NCBI GenBank assembly: GCA_003344405.1
Contig: NOWV01000058.1
Location: 248,001 to 312,000 of the forward strand
Length of the DNA stretch: 64,000 bases
Direction: 5' to 3'
Source of the DNA: Trichoplax sp. H2
Lineage: Eukaryota; Placozoa; Uniplacotomia; Trichoplacea
Below, in pieces: positions 49,201 to 63,519 of this stretch. A program made the position numbers and the translations under genes. Positions within the stretch are counted from its first letter, which is position 1. Each line of letters begins with the position of its first letter. The notes beneath the pieces were generated by a model that made no database searches, was not told the origin of the DNA, and saw only the letters and a list, made by a program, of their open reading frames with translations.

Positions 49201-52200
49201 AGCGAATGATCATAGTACCATAGTTTTCATTTTAAACACTTTTCTTCTATGGCTTAAGATCAAGTATCCTAATCTAGAATAAAAAATCATAAACTTTCGT
49301 TCGGAGAGGACATTAATGTCGTAATCCGAGTTTGACATCAATTCCTTGATCTCAGTCCTTCCAGTACAAAAATGGGGGTGAGAACAATCTCTAGGTACTA
49401 GTTTCATTAATCACACATGTACAATTAAGGGATGATCAATACTTGCCATAATCTTCATTTGAAAGTTTTGCTTTCATACTTTTAGATGAAGTAGCCTGAT
49501 CAAGATTGAAAAACATCCATAACTTTCGTTAGAAATGGATAGTAATATCTTTTCAAGTTACAATATGACATCAATTTCTTGATCTCTGTCTCACTAGAAT
49601 AAAAACAGAATAGGAATAGCTACACGTATGCAGTGAACATAATATTTTCGACGGCATAAAGATTTCAATTTATAAGTATTTCTCCTTCCGCATTAACCAT
49701 ATTACAATACGCATCAATTTATGACGCCAGTTATAGTTGAATTTCCGTTCTTTTTATGACTAATATCTTCAAGGGTCCTGATGATAACTCATCTTATGGT
49801 TATATTCAGAAATCAGTTTATTATGCTACGATTTAGCGCTAGACGAACCTCGATGAATTTTTGTAAGATCCCCTTGTAACACAAATTATTTTATTTCTAT
49901 TAAGTAGACATGAATAAAACTAACATTGCATCATGTTTATTACATTACTCTTAGAATTTCTGAGATCTTCTATACCCTAATCATAATTATATAACAAGCT
50001 GTGTCTCAATACTAAAAATGTTTTTCATAAATCAGTAATATCATAACGATCCCATGCCCATGTAATCATGATCCGTTATTATAAAAGAAATTACATATTA
50101 ACAATTTCATTGGAATCAAAAGTGGATATTTTCAATTTGTTATTGTGAATACTTTCAAATACCCTTTCTAAGCAATTTGGTATCTGTAGGAGTACGTGGC
50201 AATGGTTGATTGCTACATATAGGAATCAGTATTGAACTAAAGCGAATCTCTCTAACTGTAGCTTTCAATTTTTTTCTAAATCTACCAGACTGTTACCAGT
50301 ACCTTTTGCAAGTGAACAAATTGGAAATTATTGTTCACTATTATCCCTTAATATGGACAAGTTAATAGCCAAATTTGATTGAGATATCTGAACTGTACTG
50401 ACAGAGACAATTTCAATATACTGCTTGTGAAAGAAAAATTTACGAAATAGCTTATAATGAATTGATCTTACTGGAATAATTGTGTAATTTGTACGGTTAA
50501 TGAAAGAAGTGTTTTCACTTTTACCTCACGGATTGATCTTGTTGAAATACAGATGTACCCTAGCTTTTAACCTGCTAATTACCATCAATCTCTCACTCCA
50601 TTGCTAACTTTTGAAAAGTAGGCAGAAATCGATAATTTTAGTCACGATATCAAGATGAGAATTGAACATGGCAAAGTAGGGAGATTGCTAAAGCAATTCC
50701 TATGTTACAGGACCCAATTTCCGTGCTTGATTTAGTTTAGTGCTTCATTCTGTCCTCATATTGATGATATTGGATAGATCTTAGATACTGTTAACATCAT
50801 ACCAGTTGTTAATCTGTATCTATGCTGATCGTTTTCTATTACTCAATCTGGCTATAGGTTATAACTTTGTCAACAGCGCCGCGAGTACGTGCAGCTTCTA
50901 TCTGCATATCTCATCATAATTCTCCCTCATATCATCGGAGTCTAGATATCCTGGCTAGAAAATATGACTACGATAATGGCAATGGTAAAAGAAAGAATTC
51001 GAAATTAGGTATACCACCAACCTCACGCCAATTGGCTGCTGTAAGTCTAGACTTAGCGTTAGAATTAGAGGAGCGAAGGGGTCGATCAGAATCTTGCTAT
51101 AGTAATGGAATCGATTCAGGTAAGAATTAGCCGAACAATTTTTCTATTTCCTAACTTACCTTGGTTAAAATTGAGCCAATTCATCATGGCTGAAAAGAAC
51201 TATCTTGGCTATAGAATTCTAACGGACTTATATATTGTACTCGTCAATAGGTTTTGAATGTTCACAGCCTACCCTGGTTTATACCCAAGTTCAGGTTAGT
51301 AATCGATTGATATACAAAACCATCATCAACTGTCGTAGGTTAATCAACAAAAACTACAGTCCTTTTGATAACTACAACATCCGTTAAATAGAACTAAGCC
51401 ACTACTGGCTTAGGTTAGTAGCCGATCGATAGCAGAGTCATCATCCATAGCAATATTGTCAAATTAATCATGAAATGAAATATCTAAATTACTATATTGT
51501 GAACTCATATTTAGAACTATTTCGGTTGTTGATTCTAAATTGTTCATAAAATAGAAAGTCTTGATGTTATTATGAACTCATATCTAGAATTATTCATAAA
51601 ATAAAATATCTGCATGTCATGATGAACTTATATCTAGAATTTATCTCTATTGCTTACTCTAAATTATCCATAAAGTGGAATATCTCCGTGTTATTATGAA
51701 CTCTTACTCAACATCTAATGAATGTTCCTTTAATAATTACAATATTATTATTCAACTAGAAATATTGATTATCATAGCAAATTATTATAACATCAATAGA
51801 TTTTTATTCTAAACAGAACATGAAATACTAACCTACATATTATCCAACTATTTAAAATAATCATCACCTTATAGAGAATCCGTTTTAAAGATTTTTCGAA
51901 GGAAGTCCGCGCAACAATGGATATGGAAAAATTTTTAACAGAATCAACAATACTATTGGATATAGCCCAAACGGATTTAGAAAGTATCGTAGAAAAAATG
52001 TTAACCAAATTATTTGATAAAGAACAACTGCAATGTTCCATGTCTGAAGCTGTAATATCTTTATTATCCAAAGATATAGAAGGTATAGTTATGAGAATGA
52101 TAGTATATTAAATAGATTCATGTTGCAGCACCGATATTGAAAATATTAGTAGCATAATCTTTAAAAGGGTCAAATTAAATCACTTGTGTTCGCTTAAAAT

Positions 52201-55200
52201 CCATAGATGGAGTTATGCTCATTAACGTACTTGTTTGGTACTTGTTTATTTTTGAGAAGCTGGCTCTCCGCTTCTATTTGGTATTGACATGAGTAATAAT
52301 TTCAATCTATGATATAAGTGATACTTGCATAATAGCTAGATTAAAATTTTTATTGATACCTCTCAGGTTATAGCCTGCTCCAATCATAATACAATATTAT
52401 CGTTAATAATTTTTACTTTATTCAATATTCAATCAATAGTGTGTAAATTTAGAAATCTAATGCAAGGAACAGAGTACAGTGAAGGAGGTGGTATTGCTAT
52501 TACCCAGCAATATTTGGTTGCTTTGTAAGTCATTGATACTAAAACTAATAATTTTATCATATTAGAACGAATATTATATCAATTGCTATCTCTTAACCGC
52601 CTCTTTCTAAAATCAATATTTGAATTTAGCTGCCAATTACAGACCTTAACTGGACGCCATGTCGCTATTGGACGCCTAAAAGAACCAACTAATCTGGGAC
52701 CAACAAGTCAAGAAGTTAATTTTATCATCTTAATTCTGACATCGACTAAAGAGGTGAGTTAAGACGTTTGACATGTTCTAAAAATGTTGAGTTAGTATTT
52801 CTTATTTTGATCGATTCGTCTACATTGCCAATAAATTAAGATCTTGCTGTTATAAATAATTTTAGAAAGGAACTAAAAATGCGGTTGAAGTGGCTCGAAC
52901 GTTTGCAACTGTATTTGCAGACGAAGAATTTCGACAAATTCTAATGGATGCAACAAATGATGAAGAATTCAAAGTAAGCTGAATCCCAATCTAGCTATAT
53001 TGTTCTTCGTGTACAATATATTACCCGTACTTTGCATTATCTATCAATCTATCAGCAACAACTGAACCATATCCGATTTATTACAGAAAGTATTATCGGC
53101 TAGAACGAGGACTTTAATCAAGATCCAATCACCAATACAAGAATCGCCCAGAGTAGAATTTAATTCAACTGTACGTTCCTAAAAAAGACAATTCCTAGCA
53201 TAGAATCGATTAAAAGTTATCTTTTACCGCACTACTCATTTTTTATGAAACGGAAATTATAGCTAAAGAGTTTTAATTGATTAAAATTAGAAATTTCTAA
53301 ATGAAGTTCGTTCATTTGGTCATGGCGTCGTCAGCGATGTTAGACGACGATTACCGCTTTATTTATCAGACTTTACTGACGGTAAATAAATCTACAACAG
53401 ATAGTGTGGACATAAATAGTCAGTAGCTTATCATGAACTAATTTTTCTTCTTGTCAATTGCTCTATTAGGCTGGTCTGGGCGACATTCCAAAAGGAAATT
53501 ATTATCAACGACATTTTTCTTGTATTTCGCATGTTTATTACCTTCAGTGGCTTTAGGCGTACTCAACGACGAAAATACTAAAGGCATCGTTGGTAATGAT
53601 TCCATATTGAAAAATATTTACTACTCATTCTAGTAATCATTTGTCCACAACATTCTTAGAATTTTTGTTATAATATCGTTTGATGGTACTTTACTAAAAT
53701 GGAAATAGTATAAGCTATTCTGATCAAACAATCCTTTAGGTTGTAGATTATGATGGATAAAAGATAGGGTTACAAGTCTACTGTCTGCAATAGATTTATT
53801 TCTGGACTTAATAAATCACTCACGGATTATTTAACCGACGATAAAGGATACAATCTAATTTAATAAACGCTATTTTTATGATTGTGTCTCTCCTTCGTGA
53901 CTACACAATATTTTAGACTAGTTAGTGGATAAATGAATTATAAAATGCTGTTATTCTTTTTTTTCTTTACTATATTGATGTTTATCTGAAATTAAACTAA
54001 AAATTATTATTTATGTAAATACTTTCCTTTCTCCAATCATGCATCCTGTCACGTATTCAATTTCATTTTTTTAAATAAATTGATGACCTATTATTATACT
54101 GAAAATTTCTCTTTCATTCTTTTTCAAATGGCTTAGATGTAAGGCGAACATTAATTGGTCAAGTGATTGCAGGATTAACCTTCGCTCTTTTCGGTGGGCA
54201 GCCATTGATCATTCTGCTAACGACAGCGCCGATCGCCTTGTATATGAAATGTAAGTTATGTTAATATTGCTACTACTTTATAGTAGCAATTAAGCATCAA
54301 TTTCCAAATATTAAAATAACACTTTAGAGTAGTAGTATTTCGCTTACTCTGATATTTGCTATATTGCTAGATTGGATAAGGTTATAGTAATCATTAAATC
54401 GTACTAAATACATGTATATGAAATATACGCTACAGCCGTTGTTGCTTATATTCTAACATAGTACCGTATTTTGCCTACTCTGATATTAAAATTCCATAAG
54501 ATTGGATAAAGTTATAATGGCCATCCAATCTTAACTTATCTTAACTTATGTGGGAAAAACGAGCTATAGTCAGATTTGTTAATATTTTTCCCTAACCTGA
54601 TAATTACAACATGGATAGATTGGACAAACTTGCAATAATTATGCAATCTTAGGTTTATTTACTGATATATTTGCTTTTAAATAGAATTTTTATAATACGA
54701 ATATTAGAATTTTCATTGGCTACTCAGCATTATATTTTATTATTAAGTGACCAGTTTCTGTGTCAAATTGGAGAGAATTCTAAGTTTTATTTCATCATAT
54801 CCTTCATTTCTTCTCTTCTGTATTTAGTGATTTATGATATATGCGTCGAATTTGATATCGATTTTCGTGCAATGTATGCTTGTACTGGCATTTGGTGTTC
54901 TATCTATCTCATACTTTACTCCGTATTTAACGTTAGTTCTGTAATGAAATGGTCGACAAGGTCAGTAAAAATTCCAACATCTAATAATAGCTGTACTTGT
55001 AGATTTAAAATGCTGTAACCGTTATTTTTTCTTACGTAAAAGACTTTTACTTAGTTTTTAAAATGCGAGAAAATATTTCCATAGCTTAAAGTTCTTATCA
55101 ATGATGCATAAATCAAATTTCTAGATCCACTGTTGAAATCTTTTCCTTATTTGTGGCCATTACACTCGCAGTCGATGCATTTCGCGATTTATCAAATCGT

Positions 55201-57936
55201 AAGAATTTACGAATCTTTCCAATTTTTTAATTATTGAAAATTCACCCTACTTGGTTACTCTATATTAATGATATTATTTAGCTGTAAGAAAAGTAATGCT
55301 TACTTTAGAATGCCTACGATATCCTTCAAATCTTCCAACTGCTCAGAGTTTATGTTCTATCGCAATACGATAACGAAATTATTTAGCTACTAGATAAATA
55401 ACGCTTACTGTAATATAGTATAATATGAGCACATTACTATAAGAGAGATAGACTAAATAAGATTAATAACTTAGCTTCACGATATTCCAAATCAACATGA
55501 CTAATGCTGTAAAAATCGATATCGACCCAATGCTAGAATTTCAAAAGAACTACTTCGGTCCTGGATGTAATAATTCTTTTGCTTCTATCAATGTTTCGGC
55601 AGCTTCGGATAATTTACTTGAATCTATAGGTTCATTGAGCCTCTGTCGACGTGATAGTAGTTTGGTTTTCTTAATTTTAATGCTGGGTACAGTATGGCTT
55701 GGTATATATCTGCACAATTTTCGAAGAAGGTATCGTCTTAGATTTGGTGCTTGTATAACACTCTAAGAAGAAATTCTATACAATTTTGATTGCCATTCAG
55801 TTAATTAAGCGATTATTGAGAAATTCGCGATAGCAATACAGTATTTTATAGAGATTACAAAAATGAAAAATCATCAATCTTTCCTAATACTAGAATCAAG
55901 CGCTTTTAACTAGAGAAATTTAGCCTTACTTACACGCATTGTTATATTCTTCTTTTCCAGTCCTTTATTTGATGCAGATAAGAGAGAATTTCTCTCCGAC
56001 TATTCTTTGGCTATATCGGTCTTAATATTTACTTTAGTCAAGTCGTTTGCTTTTAGTGAAATCAGAGGTGAGCTATATAGTTTTAATACCGATAGATCGT
56101 ATTAGTTCAAATTACTTTTGAATATCAATATGAAAATAGGAATCTAAAATTTTTTATCGGTCTACACACCATTTTTAATCAATCTATATAAACCAAACAA
56201 ACATTTCTCTAGTACCAAATATAAGTATATTCGACCTGTTGTAACCGAAATCACTATAGTTCTTTTGATTAGCAATAATACATGCAGCTTAGACGCAATC
56301 AACGCTGCTAAAAATCCTTAGGAATATATAATTTTAATGTATGAAATTTTATTTAAAACTTTCTTGGCCATTTCCGGACCAATTTATCCTGAATTCCATC
56401 CATGAAATGATAATATAGTTGAAGAATTCAATTTTTACAACGATACGTTAATAACTGCACCTAACATGAAAAGTGTTACAGTTGCAAATGTTTTTGCTGC
56501 CATGGGACTTGGATTTCCACTTTCTTTACTCTTCTTCATGGATCTCAACATCACTAGTGGAATTATTAATAGCTCTACAAATAAGTAAGAGTTATGAAGT
56601 ATTTCTAGCTAATAGGACCATAATTTAATGTTGCTTGTGACAATTTATACGAGATTTCATTTTTTGTAGTTTAAAGAAAGGCCCAGCATACCATTTTGAC
56701 CTATTGGTTTTAGCTTTTATTAACCTTATGTTATCCATTATGGGTTTACCTTGGGTTCATGGAGGATTACCTCATTCTCCAATGCATGTGCGAGCACTTG
56801 CAGAAGTTGAGCAAAGAGTTGATCAAGGACGTATTCATGAAAAGTATGGCTTTACTAGTTTTCTAGCAGAAGCTATTTTTAAATCTAGCATAGAAGTGAT
56901 ACTGTAACTGTTTTTAAATTGTAATGCCTAACGATTAATTCACTATAAAGATTTAAGGAATACTTCAGCAATATCCATTAGATACAGCTAATAGTTCCAT
57001 GATAGTAGATTAAAATAATTGGTACTTTTGCTTTACAATGCAACTTTAGAATAGATATCAAAACCTATTTAACTAAACTTAAATAAGTTATTGCATTATT
57101 ATTAAATTTTTCTATGATTCTAATCAACAGAATTACCAGAGTCAGAGAGACAAGAACAGCAGCTCTGCTATCTCATCTGCTGATTGCATTATCCTTTTTT
57201 TTATTATTGCCTATTCCTATTCAAATGATCCCTCTGGGTGTATTAGATGGCCTCTTCCTTTATATGTCTCTGATTGGCACAAAAAACAATCAATTATTTG
57301 AACGTATTGCGCTATTAGTAACTGAACAAGTAAGGCTCTTGCATAACATCTCATTTGGTATCCAATTTAAATTATAATTATGATATCATTATATATGCCA
57401 GAAGAAAATAAGACGTTATTAATCAGCATAAGCTATTTTTCTTTTCTCTAAATCTTAGGCTGCCTATCCTCCAGCACATTATATAAGGAGAGTGCCCCAA
57501 CGAAAAATTCATATCTTTACTATAACACAAGTTCTTCAATTGGCCATTCTATGTACTGTTAGTTTTTCACCATTTAAATACTTGAAACTAATATTTCCAA
57601 TCATCACCTTTGGTTTAGTCCCATTCAGGTAGTGTATATAATTAATGCTGAGTTCATTATGATTTATAGAAGATTGATATCGTATCACTTTAAAACTATC
57701 TCAAGATAGAGAGAATATAATGTAGTTTTTCTGTATTCAGGAGAGGGTGAAGCTGATCTCTCTTAATTGCTCTATTGTATAGCTGTGATTTAAATTTATG
57801 ATAATGATCGACTATTGCTCTATAACTAAGAAAATGAACCATTCTTTTTTCTAGATGGTTTGTTGTTCCAAAGTTTGTCGAAAAGAAATACTTAGAAGCC
57901 CTAGATATTAACCTTGAGAAAACTACAATGCAATAA
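43284..57936 (+). CDS. SLC4A11: SLC4A11 homologue, membrane transporter
   Basis: Well-supported exons: 50858-51040 (or -51119), 51875-52082, 52467-52524, 52630-52753, 52866-52973, 53087-53170, 53291-53381, 53470-53592, 54137-54250, 54828-54960, 55125-55198, 55537-55729, 55961-56067, 56419-56584, 56670-56843, 57131-57329, 57459-57628, 57855-57936 (stop). Less certain 5' exons: 43284-43313 (ATG), 45472-45589, 47821-47891. Joined length is about 870 residues, as in human SLC4A11. The cytoplasmic part has [20 protein letters not shown] and the family block IFINADIE. The membrane part has [74 protein letters not shown] and RRVPQRKIH. These single out SLC4A11 rather than anion exchangers or bicarbonate cotransporters. 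The family mediates H+/OH- (NH3-stimulated) conduction at the plasma membrane. Exon 50858 has two in-phase-compatible donors; only 51040 joins the next exon in frame. Confidence 0.94.
48160..48650. repeat. About 100-base tandem repeat, five copies
   Basis: Units share AATTTCTTTACTAACTGATAG, read here as the spaced parts CTTTACTAACTGATAG and TTTTTCAGAAATAA, and end with an ATTTATAAGCAATCGTTCT-like block. Five units begin near 48170, 48265, 48360, 48460 and 48560. They lie within an SLC4A11 intron. Confidence 0.85.
48770..49610. repeat. About 240-base degenerate tandem repeat
   Basis: Variants of GATCAAGATTGAAAAACAT, CATCAATTTCTTGATCTCTG and GTTTCATTAATCACA recur with spacing of roughly 230-260 bases, about four times. 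Copies are diverged. The array directly follows the 100-base family in the same intron. Confidence 0.8.
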
Positions 57937-57993
57937 GTGCAAAAGCGGAAGCAAAAAATTTCTGATCGACAAACTTTCCATGCAAATCGGAAG

Positions 57994-58212
57994 TGAAATT
58001 ACCGATTCATTCAATTTTGTCGAGAAGAAGTATCTAGTAGCTCTAGATACCAATCTACAGTAAAGTGCAATATAATTAGAATAAAAATGGAAGCAAGTAA
58101 TGATTGATCAATCAAGTTTTCATACAAGAAGGAAGTGATATCAAGCATTGTACTAAAGCTTGTCCAAAAGGATTCTTTGAAAGTTCTAAATTTAGAGAAA
58201 ACTGTAATGTAA
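57994..58212 (+). other. Two extra copies of the SLC4A11 terminal exon
   Basis: Copies of the last coding exon (57855-57936) follow at a spacing of about 142 bases. The second, 57994-58063, reads FNFVEKKYLVALDTNLQ and a stop; the third, 58146-58212, reads LKLVQKDSLKVLNLEKTVM and a stop. The original reads [19 protein letters not shown]. Both extra copies keep the reading frame, end in a stop, and are preceded by an AG that would leave the same splice phase. They could be alternative last exons or non-functional tandem copies; the 3' flanks (for example the GGAAGCAA blocks) are duplicated too. Confidence 0.75.
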
Positions 58213-59259
58213 TACAACATAGGAGTAGAAGCAAGTAATGGCTAATTGACAAGTTTTCATACAAACAGAAAGCGATATTAACCGATGTAGGCAAACTAAA
58301 TATAAGTTAAGAATATTCAAATATTGTATTATTGCAAGACTAGTTTGTGTAATTCCAATCCACTGAATTCTAGAAGGGTTCGGTGACGTCTTTAAATTCA
58401 AGATAATATATTTATTTAACCCAAAATTTGATGCAATATCGTTTAGAACATGATTAAGTTGCGCTACTAACACAAAAGTAGGAAGCAATCGAAGGTAGAT
58501 ACAGTTAATATAGTATCTACTGCCATCTTAATAATAGTCTACCTAATTGGATATATATGTATAGTGTATATATATATTCATATAAGCGCATATAAGCTAA
58601 AACTATTGGCGTGATATATACGACCAGATACAATTACTCAAGTAAAGTCAATCAAAGTTGTAATGAAATGCAATTTTTCAATATCTTGCGTCTTGTAACT
58701 AAATAACAATCCTCATTAAAATGAAGTATAAACTTATCAAAGCACTATTGATGCCGTAGTTGCACACATATAAGGTATATATTTCCTACTGTCGATATTG
58801 ATTTTTCCATGTTATTCATAGTACTATAATAACGAATAAATTAAAGTTAAATTGGTGTTTATTTTTACTAAACTATCTATTTCAAAATGTTACTACTGTC
58901 ATCGATACTACCTTTGCATTATGTCCTATTAAATTGAAAGCTAGGCAATATATTCATGCATAAATATAAGATTCTTATACCAAATTAGCATTTGTTATCT
59001 GTATTGGCAGAAATACTGTAGTTCTATATGCTAGCTTATTCCAATTTTTTAACACAGTTTAAATGGGATTGATTATTATCACCAAAAATGAAGAGTGATA
59101 ATATCGCTATCCATAAGTTCAAAGACGTTATATAAATTAGTTCATCGCTATATCCTATGATCTCCTATCTTGTAATGTGCATACTGCTATGAAAAAAATA
59201 TTCCAAGTGATGAGACATGATGATAAATAATAAATTAATGTACAAAACAAAGTCATTTT

Positions 59260-60800
59260 CCTTATTTTTTCGAGTCATATCAAGGATTTAACGTGGCTAT
59301 GTTTGGTTCTACTAATAGTATTATTATGACACGGTATTTTAGAACCATTTCATAAGCAATTTAAGCTAGTTTCATACTTTAAAATTTCATCTACACTTGC
59401 AATTTTTGAAACTATTACGATCAACCGCAAAGTACTGTAATCGTCTAAATAAAGTAAGATTGAATTGATGTTGATACCTTTAATTTTCTATGTTAATGAT
59501 TGCAATTTTACGTATAATTTGTCTCGAATTCACACCTTAGTTAAAGAATTCTTTTACACCTATTATTTTTAATAATATAATGCAACTGATTATAACGTGG
59601 TCATTGGAGTGAAGCAAGGCAGATAAGTAAATATTACCCATATATGATCTGTATATTTGCTATATTTATGCTATTTTAAAAGTACTTTAACTTAAATTTA
59701 TAATCCTAATTGAAAATTCGTTACTCATAACGTAAGTACAACCAACTATAATGTAACAATCTACATTAGGTGCTATTGAACTGATATTGATGTATAATAA
59801 ATGCTTCATGTTAATGATGCCATTTGATATACAATTTTAGTGACATCTTAATTAAAAATTACATTTGCACTTATTATTTACGGTAATAAGACGCAATCAA
59901 TTATCACAGTAATTGAAATGAGATAATATGGACAGTTTGCAAAATGACCGATTTCGCATCCGGTCCCGTTCATATACATATTTTGAGCTACATTACTAAG
60001 GTTACTTCGTAAGCGATTTGACTTATATTTATAACTCTGATTTAAAATTTTTTCAGCTTGTTATTTATGAAGTTAACAAAATTCATTTTAATTAATGTAG
60101 ATGTCTACACATTTAAGGTAATATAGAACTGATGTTAATGTGTATAGTAGTCTTAAGTTAATGATGTTATTTTGCGCATAATTTAGCTTACATTCACACT
60201 TTATTAATTAAAAAATTTCAGTTACACATATTATTTACTCTGATATGATGCAATCGATTACAGAGTAACTTAGTCATTAAAAAGAGATATGATAGATACG
60301 TAAATACGTATAGCTGATATATGATATGTACACTTAGCCACATTAATAATACCATTTCATTAATTAATATCAAATTTGGCAGAGATTTATGTCTTTGAAT
60401 GAAATATTTTATTCTCCTTAGTCTTTGTGAAATAATGCAATCAATTTAAATGAAGCAAGTAGATGACTTAATGATATCATTTAGAGACAAGCCGGCTTGA
60501 ATGCTACAAATTGAAGGGATAATTATAATGTTAACGAATTTTCAATGAGTGATGAGGTAATGCACTACGAATATACCTGCATTAAAATTTTTAATTCATA
60601 TATTCAATGTTTACTGTAATCTGACCTTCTGCATGAATGATGGGAGTCTAATTTTTAAATTAAAAAATTTAATAGTCTTTGTTACGAAATGACATACTCA
60701 CATATTTCACCATTTATTAGAATAGAAAATTTAATAAAATTGATAACATTTGGTTAAATCATCAATTATTCTATGCTAGTGATGTCATTTCACACCTATT
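59260..60800. repeat. Very degenerate 310-360-base tandem repeat
   Basis: A series of anchors repeats in the same order: TTAATGAT, then a TTCACACTTTAGTTAAA-like block, then CACCTATTATTTA, then ATGCAATCGATTA (or close). The last anchor occurs near 59580, 59890 and 60248, giving spacings of about 310 and 358 bases. Divergence is high. Confidence 0.6.
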
Positions 60801-62289
60801 TTTTAAAATTTAGTCTTTATTTACCCCCAAAAGCCTGTATTGAATCCTAGGTACAAAGTACTTTATAGCCAAAGGGGTAATTTTAGCAATACGATATATA
60901 TTACTCGGAATGTACACTCTGTAATCTTGAATCCTGGTAAAAACACCAGTAAGGATTTGCTAAAGTAGATTAGGAAATTATAGCCGGAATTCAAATCATT
61001 GTTGTTCGTTTAGCTCAAAAAATACTATGAATAACTTTAGCAGTTTTTTATTTAGAAATCGTATTGTTCTATTTCGTAATGACAGCTAATGTCAAAGGTT
61101 AAACCAAATACGGTAAAGTTATCAGAAAGCGTTCTATCCTTGGAGGTATATTATTAAATATGCTTTGGGAAATCTGACTTGATTAATTAATTATCAGACC
61201 CAAAAAAGGTAATAAACGTTATGGTTAGACCTATTTTTACTGGTAATTATGAAAAAAATAACGTTATTGTCCAAGATACTAGCTTTTATCGTAACTTTTG
61301 AATAAAAGGAAACTACGCTATTAATTGCATACTAAATTTAAAATACTATGTGATATCGGCGACATTAATTAGATTTAATTGTAATCCCCAACAGTAGCAT
61401 GATCATTCATGACAAGAGAATGCGATGGTGTGATAAATATCAACGGTAGCCAATGCTATTACACATCAGGTTTGTCGTGTACGAATATATACTGAAGTGA
61501 TGATGTCATAAAATAGTTAACCTTTAACGTAAATTAAAGCAGCTGATGAATTAACAATACCTTAGTCATCGCATACCACTTCAAAATAGACATTTTTGAT
61601 TCCCTTAGAATAAAAAATTTATATAATATCAAATCAAAAATAATTACGTTTATTACTTCTTGAATAAAATAGAAAATTGTTCAAATTCCAGACAAAGTAT
61701 GATCATATGATATTGCAAATCATTGTCATAGTCATAACTGAACAAATTTACGTTAATGATGAAGTCATTATGATAACAGATGCGCGTAAATAGCTAATTA
61801 GCCTCCCCGAAATACGCCATTTCTGTTTCCTGGATAAATTAGTCATACCTATTTACTGTGATACTGTTATTTAATTTTCTGTTATCTATTTCGGACCTCT
61901 CAACATTGCTATATAAACGCCATGCGCTACAAAATTATAAAGTACGCGTCTAGATAACACTAATTCAAAATGAAGTCAAATATGCCTCTGCACCCAGTTC
62001 ATATAAAGCACGGGATTATAGATCTTGAAAAAAGCATGACCTCGTCGTCAGGAAATGATTATGTTATGGTCTAACAGGAAGAATAGTCTATGTCACTGCA
62101 ACATCATCATCTTAATCGATTAATTACCATTAACTATGCATATCTATTTATGGATTCTGGAATACAATTATATTACGCATCATTAGCTGGCGTTTAATTT
62201 CTTCTTATTGTATATATATCAAGGAACTAATATAAAGTAAACAAAGTCTCACAGAATGTAATCATCTATAACGTGCATCTCTCAATTAT

Positions 62290-62760
62290 CTCCTTGATAG
62301 ATTGTATGATAAACATAAAGCATCCAGATGCTTTTAAAATCTATTGCAAATAAATTATGGATGATAGTCAACTTTTGGAAGACTTGCTGTGCCAACTCTT
62401 ATTCTAATAGATAATGTGTTAAACTACTTACTTCAATTACGATTTACTACCGAATACATCTTAGTATACAAAAATACACAGTCTATGTCGTTTTTACTTA
62501 CTCATGATTAAAAATGTTTATGACATCATCACAAGGGATCATGTTGATGTATTCTAAATAAATTACGGATGTTCGTCAACCTTTGAAAGGCTGGCTATGC
62601 TAATTCTTGCTCTAATAAGTAGTGAATTGAAAGACTTATTCAACTATAATTTATTACAGCGCCGAGCCCCTTATAGCACACATAAAGCTCAGCTTATGTC
62701 GCATTCTGTTCGCGAATAATTAACGACGTTTTATGACATCATTGCACACATCATCATGTT
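62290..62760. repeat. About 230-base duplicated unit
   Basis: Two copies share AAATAAATTA(T/C)GGATG, GTCAACTTTTGGAAGACT (or close) and TATGACATCAT, at 62345 versus 62570 for the first anchor. They are moderately diverged. Confidence 0.7.
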
Positions 62761-63519
62761 GTTCTAATTCCATAAAAATAATATTAATACCTGCAAATAA
62801 GTGATAAAATTATCTATGACGTAAGCTTATATTAATTTAAAGTAATTTTCATCTTTGATGTAACGTATCATAATAAGATGTACATTACATTGCGCATAAA
62901 TAGCATCAAAGCTACAGAATTAATATTTGTATGATTTCATGTCTATTTCTTATATTTATGCAACCGTTACAAATATACGGTATATTCGCATTTGCTCTTT
63001 GGTTCTATTTTTAATAGCGCACAGACAACGAATGTTCTATAAACGAGCAACAAAATTTTTCATTAACAATTTCTAAACTTAATAACTAGCAAATTCTGTT
63101 CATTTGGCAATTTCCATCCCAATTCTATACTATGACGTCATAGCTATAATTATACTCTATCGCGTAACTAGGCAACTAGCTGTATTTGTCTCCAGATTAG
63201 TCCGGGCATTCTTATGATCCCAAAATATTTACATCAAGTTATATAGCGTAGTCTAATGCCACCGGTAGATTACGATTCTTATTATTTTTAGTCTATGAGA
63301 ACAGGTAAAGGGAAGTTCTGTTAATCTAATACCAACGATAGCGTAGCATTGCTTCTACGTAGATTTCTTATAAAGAAGAATATAGGAAGACCGTTTAATA
63401 AGTGATAGTATGCAATAGATTCTGCTAACCAATAAATAATATTGGAAGCATTCTGTCAAGCTAGGTCTTCAAATTTGAAATGAATGTTTTATTATCCAAT
63501 AAAACTCATATTTACCACA

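Larger units (their letters stand above)
58213..63519. other. Gene-poor stretch with degenerate repeats
   Basis: About 5.3 kb of AT-rich DNA between the SLC4A11 tail and the minus-strand gene at the window's end. Most of it is made of old, diverged tandem repeats (see the two repeat entries). No exon, RNA gene or open frame was convincing on either strand. Confidence 0.6.
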
